Virus record (IMG/VR): IMGVR_UViG_3300025011_000162
Location: 1 to 27,625 of that record
Strand: one strand, 5' to 3'
Length of the DNA: 27,625 nucleotides
DNA from: a virus
Shown here: positions 21,436 through 27,625 of the stretch, one piece after another
Position numbering within the stretch: position 1 is the first letter of the stretch
Layout of the letters: every line of letters begins with the position of its first letter
The notes under the pieces: model-generated
The model's database searches: none
Told to the model about the DNA's origin: nothing
What the model saw: the letters and a program-made list of their open reading frames with translations, nothing else
Made by a program: the position numbers and the translations under genes

Positions 21436-21938
21436 AGTTCACCTGGAGTGACCATGAACGCCCGGAACCACTTGGTAGAGAGATCGCTGCCGCTGATTTG
21501 TTGGATCTGATCATCGACCGTGATCACGGTTTCAAACGAGCTGGCCTGGTCTCCGGAGAGACCGATCAACCCGATCACCGATGTCACTGAATCCCCGATC
21601 GTTACACCCGGCATCACGCACCCGCCGGCGCCATTGCGCCCCAGAAATTCCCGGTAGCTCAGCGCCAGGGCCTCCAGCTGCACCAGCACAGCCTGCAGCC
21701 CAAAATTCAGGCTGGTCAACCCGCTGGCGGTCATGGCCGGATTCTCGTACCATTGCACCAGCAGCATCTGAGCCGCGGCTTTGGCCTCTGAGCGAATCGA
21801 TGTATCCGCCGCCCAGTCATGTCCAGTAGCCTGTTTAAGGTAGGAGTCCACCAGCGGCAAAAGTTGCACCATCGCGGCATCGGTTGATGTCGTTTTCAGC
21901 ACGATTGCAGCTTCGCTTGCAGTTAAGATGTTTGCCAC
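21432..21938 (-). CDS. Head-tail connector (gp6-like) with C-terminal extension
   Basis: A 168-residue protein starting with GTG after GGAGGTCCACCA. The N-terminal helices (LTASEAAIVLKTTSTDAAMV, LVDSYLKQATGHDW, AKAAAQMLLVQWYENPAM) are those of gp6-like connectors that sit under the portal. The last 55 residues (SSFETVITVDDQIQQISG, WFRAFMVTP) are an added beta-like part. Slightly long for the family. Confidence 0.75.
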   Translation of the reverse strand: MANILTASEAAIVLKTTSTDAAMVQLLPLVDSYLKQATGHDWAADTSIRSEAKAAAQMLLVQWYENPAMTASGLTSLNFGLQAVLVQLEALALSYREFLGRNGAGGCVMPGVTIGDSVTSVIGLIGLSGDQASSFETVITVDDQIQQISGSDLSTKWFRAFMVTPGEL

Positions 21939-21960
21939 TGGTGGACCTCCAAAATTACGA

Positions 21961-23121
21961 TTAACCTAACAGGATGGCGATGTGCTCGGGTTTGATCGCG
22001 TCATAGCCCCAGGCGATGGCGATTTCCCATGCCACCTGGCGGTACTGGCGGTATTCCCGCAGTTCGAAGGCCAGACCGGAAACCGGGTCCACCAGCATGG
22101 TGGCATCAGTGGCAGCGTCTCCGCCTTCCGGAACAGCCGGAGCGCGGGTGGCCAGCCAGATCGCGTTGCGATGGAAGGCTAGATTCGGGGTGTAACTGTT
22201 GCCAACAGCCAATGGGTCATTGTTCACCCAGTCGACTTTGTTGCCGGGATTGGCCAGCACGAGATCAACATCCAATCCGGTTCCGCCGGTCACCCCGGTT
22301 TTTACGACGTATTTATTGGTGTCCCGGCTCGTCTTGGTATTGGTCAAGATGTCGCCGGCCAGGATCGTCCCGAGACCAGTATCGGCGTGGATCGCGGTGC
22401 TGCCGGCCGCGTAACCGGCCGTCAGGTCAACCAAAAATCCCGTACCGGTACCTTTGGTATGCAGGGTCAGCCCGCCGCTGTGGTGGATATCGAACCCGCC
22501 CATCTGGTCCAGGATGCCGCGTTTCAGCAGGTCCGGCCCGCTGTTCAACAGGTTGGCCTGTTTGGCCCGCAGGTTATTGATCGCCGCGTGATTCAACACC
22601 AGGTGCCGATCGGTGATCGGGCAGCCGTTTTCATCCAGGATTCGCGCCACACCGGCCGAATCGCTCATATCCGCGGCCGTTGCGAAGGGGGCGGTTCCAG
22701 CGGTGCCGTAAGCGCGGGAGGCTTTTTGCTTGGCCACGGTCGCCAGATCGACCTCGATCAGGTTGACCAGTGTGCGAAAACACTGCGCCATAACGTCCCG
22801 CATGAAAGTGGATTTCGCCGAAGTCTTCCCGAGGCCCTTGTCCTGCTCGCCAGTCAGGTAGAACGGCACGGCGTAGCTTTTGGAGATGGTCACCGTGGTG
22901 CCAGGGGCTGCGGTGTCAACCGTTGTCGGACCGGTTGACGCGGGAGTCGTGGCAACTGCCGACCGGGCAGCGACTACCGGGAAGACGATCGACTGGCCGA
23001 CTGCCGCCTGTTCGGCGGATGAATCGCGGTTCACAGCCGGGATCATCCCGACCATCTCTCGCGATACGATGTCCAGCGCTTCTACAGCCGCTGGAATGAG
23101 GTTGGTTAACGTGTTTGCCAT
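21961..23121 (-). CDS. Major capsid protein, P22 coat family
   Basis: A 386-residue protein beginning [20 protein letters not shown] and then [17 protein letters not shown], the typical start of the P22 coat (gp5) family, followed by [19 protein letters not shown] and [12 protein letters not shown]. The middle ([23 protein letters not shown]) and end ([31 protein letters not shown]) also fit. It forms the icosahedral shell with an HK97 fold. GGAG lies before the ATG. Its pairing with a ClpP-like protease and HK97-type portal is noteworthy. Confidence 0.9.
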   Translation of the reverse strand: MANTLTNLIPAAVEALDIVSREMVGMIPAVNRDSSAEQAAVGQSIVFPVVAARSAVATTPASTGPTTVDTAAPGTTVTISKSYAVPFYLTGEQDKGLGKTSAKSTFMRDVMAQCFRTLVNLIEVDLATVAKQKASRAYGTAGTAPFATAADMSDSAGVARILDENGCPITDRHLVLNHAAINNLRAKQANLLNSGPDLLKRGILDQMGGFDIHHSGGLTLHTKGTGTGFLVDLTAGYAAGSTAIHADTGLGTILAGDILTNTKTSRDTNKYVVKTGVTGGTGLDVDLVLANPGNKVDWVNNDPLAVGNSYTPNLAFHRNAIWLATRAPAVPEGGDAATDATMLVDPVSGLAFELREYRQYRQVAWEIAIAWGYDAIKPEHIAILLG

Positions 23122-23167
23122 AATAAGTGCTCCTTTTCAAAAAGCGTCTGAATGAATATTTCCCGGC

Positions 23168-23545
23168 TTAATCAACCGGGTTGTCAACAATTGCACCGCC
23201 CGCAGCCAGATAATCATGGCGATCGGAATACGCCATCGCCTCATACTCGGATCGGGTGATCTCTTTGGCCCCGCTGTTCTGCGAATTTCCATCGCCAGCC
23301 GGGACAAATTTGCGGGCGTTCACATCCGGATCAACTTCCTCGGATGCATCACGAGCGCTGACATACAGCTGGTTGGCGTCTTCCGACTCTTTCTTCGCCT
23401 CGTCCAGTGTCGGGCGAAGGTCAAGAGCCTTCTGTTTGCCTTCCTCTGTTCCGCTCTCGAAGGCGTCGGTCATCTCTTGTAAGATGGATTTCACCTTCGC
23501 GTCGGCCGTTTTGGCCGCGTCCAATAAAGGTTTTAGTTTCGACAT
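23168..23545 (-). CDS. Scaffold-like protein (delta-domain analogue)
   Basis: A 125-residue protein. Residues 1-70 are a long charged helix (MSKLKPLLDAAKTADAKVKS, LRPTLDEAKKESEDANQLY) like the cleaved N-terminal delta domain or scaffold of HK97-type capsids. The C-terminal part (ITRSEYEAMAYSDRHDYLAA) is a short helical motif. It lies between protease and coat genes, so it probably guides shell assembly and is degraded by the protease. No direct family match is claimed. AAAGGAG lies before the ATG. Confidence 0.6.
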   Translation of the reverse strand: MSKLKPLLDAAKTADAKVKSILQEMTDAFESGTEEGKQKALDLRPTLDEAKKESEDANQLYVSARDASEEVDPDVNARKFVPAGDGNSQNSGAKEITRSEYEAMAYSDRHDYLAAGGAIVDNPVD

Positions 23546-23547
23546 GC

Positions 23548-24426
23548 TTACTCCTTTGGGCCAAATATGGCCAAATAATTGCGCAGCGCCTGCGCTTCTT
23601 TTTCCAGGTCGCTGACCGTCTCGGGATCCACTGGGGTCTCGATCGGTTCAGTTTCCTCTGCAGCGGATTCCTCAGCCTCACTGTCAGCTGATTCATCCGG
23701 AACATTCTCATCAATGACCGCATCCTCTGGCTCTGTGGCTTCTTCCAACAGCGCATCCGGAACGTGTTTGTAATTCTCCAGGCAGTTCAGGAACGCCCGA
23801 TTCTGAGCGTACCTGCCCGACTTTGCCGCGTTGCCGGTGATCACCTCGTCCACAAACCCAAGTTCCATAGCTTCCTGGGCGGTCATCCAGGTCTCATCGA
23901 GCATCATTTTTGCCAGCTTATCGGCGTCCAGGCTGGTTTTGCTCTGGTAGGTTTGAACAATCCCGTTCTTGACTACCTTCAACTCTGCTAGGGCCGCTTT
24001 AAGCTCTTCGATGTTTCCCCATGCCAGAATGGAAGGGTCATGGATCATGAAGAAAGCCGAGTCCTGCATCTTGACCACGTCACCCGCCATTGCCACAAAA
24101 GTGGCAGCGCTGGCGCATAGGCCATCGATGCGGGTGGTCACTCTACCCGGGTAATCCATGATCATCGCCCGGATCGCGCTGGCGGCAAAACATTCACCAC
24201 CGCCCGAGTTGATCCGCACGGTAACCGGTCCGCCCTGGCCGAGCGTGTTCAAATCTTCTTTGAACATCGCCGGGGTAATCTCATCGCCAAACCACGAAAA
24301 TTCGCTGATGTAGCCATAAAACTCAATCTCTGGCTCTCCACTTTCGGAGTCGGCAGCATTTCGCAGCCCCCAAAAACGCTCAAAGGGTTTTGCCGTCCCT
24401 TCGATGACTCGCATAGGGTTTTTCAT
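23548..24426 (-). CDS. ClpP-like prohead protease
   Basis: A 292-residue protein. The ClpP fold spans 33-205: INSGGGECFAASAIRAMI, nucleophile Ser106 in GLCASAATFVAMAGD, His129 in FMIHDPS, and a probable Asp177 in LDETWMTAQEAMELGFVDE. The C-terminal 70 residues are acidic (SADSEAEESAAEETEP) and probably disordered, possibly a scaffold segment. The start is fixed by an ATGA overlap at 24426; the frame runs on upstream without support. It should cut scaffold or coat during maturation. Confidence 0.9.
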   Translation of the reverse strand: MKNPMRVIEGTAKPFERFWGLRNAADSESGEPEIEFYGYISEFSWFGDEITPAMFKEDLNTLGQGGPVTVRINSGGGECFAASAIRAMIMDYPGRVTTRIDGLCASAATFVAMAGDVVKMQDSAFFMIHDPSILAWGNIEELKAALAELKVVKNGIVQTYQSKTSLDADKLAKMMLDETWMTAQEAMELGFVDEVITGNAAKSGRYAQNRAFLNCLENYKHVPDALLEEATEPEDAVIDENVPDESADSEAEESAAEETEPIETPVDPETVSDLEKEAQALRNYLAIFGPKE

Positions 24427-24980
24427 ACAACCTCGCTTCCTTGAAACGATCCAAAGATATTGATCAACGGTCCGCTCATCGCCTTGAGCCGTTCCACATG
24501 CGGCAGCAGATTCAGCCCGTCCTCTTGCCACGGGCGCAGGTGATGCTCGAGCGGATAATGAAAGGTAGGTACGTCGTGGCTATAATCATGGAAATAAACC
24601 TTGTCGCCCTGGTAGCAATCCATGCCGCATAAAATCACCGGATCGCAGCCCATCCATAAGGCAAACCAGGCTGCCGTATTGGATGAATAGAACCCGGTCC
24701 ACACCGGTACATCGAACAAAATATCCGATGTCGGATCAGCGCTGACTTTTACCGTCTTTAGGGTTTCCACCGCCTCCAACAGCCGCGGGTCAGATTCGGG
24801 GTGATCGTTGTACACCATGAAATCTGCCTGGACCAGCTTGAAAGCGTGATAATTGACCGCGATCAGCACCGCACCTTTTGGAACCCGCGCCAGATCGGCG
24901 GGCAAACTCGGACCGCCACCCAGAACCGCCGCCGGCCGCCCAATATAGCGATCGCGCAACTTGCTCATTAACCGCTTCAT
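24423..24980 (-). CDS. DUF115/GT42-like protein inside the head operon
   Basis: A 185-residue protein. Motifs: AAVLGGGPSLPADL (Gly-rich loop near 17-30), LIAVNYH (39-45), FMVYNDHP with Asp59, then GFYSSNTAAWFALWMGCDP and VILCGMDCY (113-123). This matches the nucleotide-sugar-binding pattern of DUF115/MptE-like and Cst-type sialyltransferase proteins (GPSL, then Ser-Asn/Ala helix, then GxD). It is coupled by ATGA on both sides to portal and protease genes. It may modify a sugar or a capsid component. The enzyme activity is inferred from pattern. Confidence 0.6.
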   Translation of the reverse strand: MKRLMSKLRDRYIGRPAAVLGGGPSLPADLARVPKGAVLIAVNYHAFKLVQADFMVYNDHPESDPRLLEAVETLKTVKVSADPTSDILFDVPVWTGFYSSNTAAWFALWMGCDPVILCGMDCYQGDKVYFHDYSHDVPTFHYPLEHHLRPWQEDGLNLLPHVERLKAMSGPLINIFGSFQGSEVV

Positions 24981-26257
24981 GCGCCGCTCTCCAGTGCCTT
25001 GGTCTCTGCAATGGAAGTCAGACCGGTTTGCAGGCTGCCGTCCTCAGCCACCCGCGCCATGTTGGCCGGGATGTAGTAAGCGTCGCCGCCATCGTAAGCC
25101 GATAGATCCTCGATCTGCCGCGCCTCATTGGGACTCATCTGCCCGGAAAGAATCTTTTCTTTCAGGTACGTGCTGCGGGTTTTGGCGTCGGTGCGCAGCA
25201 GCGCCTCGCGGATAACTCGGAAATAGGTATCCTTTCGCTCATCCAGCGTCAACCATTTCAACCGGCCAACCTCTTCCAGCTGCACCAGGTACGGATTCAG
25301 CGTGGTACCCAGGTAATCAAGCTGCTGAGCCTCGTTGCTCTGGTAGCTCTGTTTACCCATGTTGATCTTGTGCAGCGGCATGCCGAAGAAATTGGCGATT
25401 TCTCCATCTGTTGCGCCCACCGTCTCTAGAAACTGGGCATCGGCCGGGGTGATGGAGATTGGTTCGAATTTAGCGACCTTGTTATCGAAGACCGCCACCC
25501 CACCGGCATTTTCAGATCCACGGATCGAAGCCAGGTAACTTTCTTTCAGCTTCTGCCGCGCTTCTGGGTTCACTTCACCGTTGACCCATAACACGCCGGA
25601 TGGATTCAATCCCTGCGAATGCAGTTTGTTCTGGGTTTGGTGCGCACCCAGCTGCCGCCCCATCGTCTCGCGTGCGTAGGTCAGCACGCTTTTACCCGAA
25701 AGGCCGTCGGTGGAGTTGATCATCAAATGCGCCACTTCGTCACCAGGCAAAATTTGTTCATCGCCGTTGGGGAAGACGGTTTTATAAACCTTGTCACCGT
25801 TGGGATTGAATCCCGGGGTTGTTTTATCCGCATCCAGAATGTAAAACTCGCGGTACTCGCTCTGTGGATCCCAGATGTAGGCATTCCCGTAATAGAGCAG
25901 CCACAGGATGATCGTCTTTTTGAAAATAAAGGGGGTCATCCAGCGGTTAGGCTCTACCTCCAGTAGGTACGCCGGGTTGCGCGTCACGCCATTGGGCTCC
26001 ACCTGGTCGATTGACCGGCCCATTTTTTTGAACACCTGGAAGGGCAGCGACGCGATATCATCGCTCAAAATGTTGCCGCAGCGGTAAGCCGTCGCCAGAG
26101 ATTTGGCTTTTTCAGCAGAGACCCGCTGCCCGGCATCTGTCATGCGGCCCCAGGGCACGATGAACTCCGGCCTGGTCTCTGGTTGCATCGGCGCAGCTGG
26201 CAGCTGAGGGCCCTGCAGCGCGTTGATTACCCGGATTACAGAGTCTAAAAAGGTCAC
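24977..26257 (-). CDS. Portal protein, HK97 family
   Basis: A 426-residue protein. Family marks: AKSLATAYRCGNILSDDIAS, LPFQVFKKM, KKTIILWLLYYGNAYIW, DEVAHLMINSTDGLSGKSVL, GVLWVNGEVNPEARQKLKES, and MPLHKINMGKQSYQSNEAQQ. It forms the dodecameric ring for DNA passage and terminase docking. ATGA overlaps on both sides couple it to the methyltransferase and DUF115-like genes. The length is normal. Confidence 0.95.
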   Translation of the reverse strand: MTFLDSVIRVINALQGPQLPAAPMQPETRPEFIVPWGRMTDAGQRVSAEKAKSLATAYRCGNILSDDIASLPFQVFKKMGRSIDQVEPNGVTRNPAYLLEVEPNRWMTPFIFKKTIILWLLYYGNAYIWDPQSEYREFYILDADKTTPGFNPNGDKVYKTVFPNGDEQILPGDEVAHLMINSTDGLSGKSVLTYARETMGRQLGAHQTQNKLHSQGLNPSGVLWVNGEVNPEARQKLKESYLASIRGSENAGGVAVFDNKVAKFEPISITPADAQFLETVGATDGEIANFFGMPLHKINMGKQSYQSNEAQQLDYLGTTLNPYLVQLEEVGRLKWLTLDERKDTYFRVIREALLRTDAKTRSTYLKEKILSGQMSPNEARQIEDLSAYDGGDAYYIPANMARVAEDGSLQTGLTSIAETKALESGA

Positions 26258-26718
26258 TCAGCCCTCTTTTCTAGAATCACATTTACATTGCCATCCCGCG
26301 TCCAGCTCAGCGATGCGATTCGCCACGGCTTTGGCTGGTAGGTCAGATACCGGGGATAATCCGGATCGAAATGCTCAAAGGTGATTTCATCCACCGGGTT
26401 GCAGTGGGTAGGGTCGTGCAGGAATCCATCACTGGATCCGTAAGGCGTCTCAATATAGATTCTGGCACCCACCTGCAGCACCCGCCAGCACTCATCCATG
26501 AATTCAATGAACGGCCGGCGCGTCCCTCGCTCTGTGACGCCCACTGGCGGAATGTGCTCAATGATGTGCCAGGCCTTCGCCGCCTCGATGCTGTCTGAGA
26601 AGATCGGCCAGGGGTGAATGTTCAAATCGTGGACAATGTCCACGCCCGGCAGCCGCTGGATGTCGATTCCTGTCCAGCCGAGGTCTTTGTGATTCCCGCA
26701 GGCAATATCGAGTTTCAT
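26254..26718 (-). CDS. Class I SAM-dependent methyltransferase between terminase and portal
   Basis: A 154-residue protein beginning at motif I (MKLDIACGNHKDLGWTGIDI), then a D-rich acceptor loop (VDIVHDLNIHPWP), KAWHIIEHIPP (motif IV region), and FMDECWRVLQVGARIYIETP (motif VI region). This is the Methyltransf_11 plan, short at both ends. TGATG overlap with the terminase stop sets the start; a GTG three bases earlier is possible. The substrate is unknown. Its coupling suggests production with packaging proteins, so DNA, portal or capsid are candidate targets, but none is shown. Confidence 0.8.
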   Translation of the reverse strand: MKLDIACGNHKDLGWTGIDIQRLPGVDIVHDLNIHPWPIFSDSIEAAKAWHIIEHIPPVGVTERGTRRPFIEFMDECWRVLQVGARIYIETPYGSSDGFLHDPTHCNPVDEITFEHFDPDYPRYLTYQPKPWRIASLSWTRDGNVNVILEKRAE

Positions 26719-27625
26719 CACATGCCCCAGTCAGGAGAGAGAATCGCAGCGCTCAGATCCACGCTGCCCTTATAGAATCGCGCCCGGCACATAGCCGTGA
26801 TCCATGCGGCTACCGGATCGATCCGTTTGGTGCGAATGACCGACTTGCCCCTGGTCTCTTTGACGTACTTGATCAACCCGCTGCCGTTCTTGGCGATGGA
26901 AGTATTGCCAAATGTCCACCTGGCCAGCGGGCTGGAGCTATGTGTAAGTTTGTTTTCCTTTAAAAGGATCTCCGCCTGATTCATCGGATCGGTCAGGTTG
27001 ATGAAAGTTTGCGGCACCGTCACCACGGTCAACCCATCCGCCTGCAGCTCCTGCAACATCATGGTTGCGAAGGCCGGGTCCGCCACCACTTCCCGAATTT
27101 TGTACAGCTGGCTCAGCTCCATAATTCGATTCTTGATGGTCATGTAATCGATCACGTTGCCTTCCGTGGCAGTCACCCACTTGCCCTCTACCCATTTGTC
27201 GTATGGCACATGGTCCTTGGCAATCCGCTCCACCATGTTTTCTTGCGGGATCCACGCCTCCCAAAGTAAGCGCCAGTCCAGCTGGGAATCCTGCGGCGGG
27301 AAGAGGATCGCGATCGCTGAAAGGTCCGTGGTGGTGGATAGATCCAGCCCTATGTAGCACTCGCGCCCGCTCTGTTCCACCGGTGACCAATCACCCACCG
27401 TCTGATCAAACAGATCGATCGGCAGCCAGGTGGTCAGTTTGCTGGTGATCCATTGATTCAGGCGCAGCCAGCGGAACAGCCGTTCATCCGCCGGTTTGAC
27501 CCTGGCTTTGGCGGCCGCCTCGGGGTCCCGCTCGGGTTCCGCGAAGCCGGGTGCGGCGGCGGCCTCCAGAGCAGGCGCGTGCTCGGCCAGTTCCGCCTCC
27601 GGTCCCGCGGCCGCCATGTATTCCT
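26718..27625 (-). CDS. terL: Large terminase subunit, nuclease part (partial)
   Basis: About 302 codons, open to the right edge; the N-terminal ATPase is outside. The RuvC-like nuclease domain shows CYIGLDLSTTTDLSAIAIL (first metal Asp), VVADPAFATMMLQELQADG, and the final RIDPVAAWITAMCRA. The normal LFRWLRLNQW joint precedes it. Upstream of that joint (27510-27625) the sequence becomes Ala/Glu/Pro-rich and much GC-richer, without the NP-x-LG motif usually found there, so the edge may be chimeric. The enzyme packages DNA through the portal. Confidence 0.9.
   Translation of the reverse strand, partial: EYMAAAGPEAELAEHAPALEAAAAPGFAEPERDPEAAAKARVKPADERLFRWLRLNQWITSKLTTWLPIDLFDQTVGDWSPVEQSGRECYIGLDLSTTTDLSAIAILFPPQDSQLDWRLLWEAWIPQENMVERIAKDHVPYDKWVEGKWVTATEGNVIDYMTIKNRIMELSQLYKIREVVADPAFATMMLQELQADGLTVVTVPQTFINLTDPMNQAEILLKENKLTHSSSPLARWTFGNTSIAKNGSGLIKYVKETRGKSVIRTKRIDPVAAWITAMCRARFYKGSVDLSAAILSPDWGM

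Noticed and set aside
11261-23155. Numerous long plus-strand frames opposite the structural genes
   Set aside because: They mirror codon structure of well-supported minus-strand genes and have no ribosome sites or operon fit.

Overview
The window is almost the whole genome of a temperate siphovirus, seen as free phage, an excised circle or a permuted assembly, of about 28-30 kb. Nearly all genes lie on the minus strand in tightly packed operons, with ATGA or TAATG overlaps at many junctions. Both edges cut the packaging module. At position 1 a gene has just begun after the HNH endonuclease, in the usual place of the small terminase. At position 27625 the large terminase runs off the edge. If the ends are joined, the minus-strand order is: early genes, lysis, HNH, (TerS), TerL, portal, protease, scaffold, capsid, connectors, tail tube, frameshifted chaperones, tape measure, baseplate, fibre. 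The plus-strand attP/integrase/repressor segment lies between the fibre and the early genes. This is the circular logic of lambda. No host gene is visible. The host is probably a Gram-positive-type bacterium or a Chloroflexota member: the ribosome-binding sites are strong GGAGG types, there is a T-box-like leader, and there are REP-like CCCTCTCC/GGGGAGGG palindromes. The sequence alone does not prove this.

Region by region. 1-2304 holds the lysis cassette (three-TM holin-like protein, TM/coiled-coil protein, TIM-barrel endolysin with SH3) and HNH. It is preceded by a minus-strand promoter followed at once by an intrinsic terminator, a layout like lambda pR'-tR'. 2377-7485 is the early operon: Cro-like regulator, a run of very small single-TM proteins, an excisionase-like protein, structured RNA including a T-box-like leader, zinc-ribbon microproteins, a winged-helix replication initiator with iterons inside its gene, and a basic protein just before the late promoter. 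7486-8066 is the immunity switch, with two near-consensus divergent promoters and a repressor whose mRNA appears leaderless. 8323-9738 is the tyrosine integrase and an attP with paired arm-type repeats. 9739-10605 is a polytopic membrane protein, a probable lysogenic-conversion gene. 10680-27625 is the structural module.

The head combines an HK97-type portal and ClpP-like protease with a P22-type coat protein and a separate small scaffold-like protein. Two enzymes not needed for assembly, a methyltransferase and a DUF115/GT42-like protein, are translationally coupled into the head operon. The tail is long and non-contractile, with a 752-residue tape measure, a -1 frameshift between the chaperone genes, an Ig-like domain on the tube protein, and a hub and fibre carrying carbohydrate-binding-type modules. 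No polymerase or helicase gene is seen, so replication probably recruits host factors to the iteron origin.
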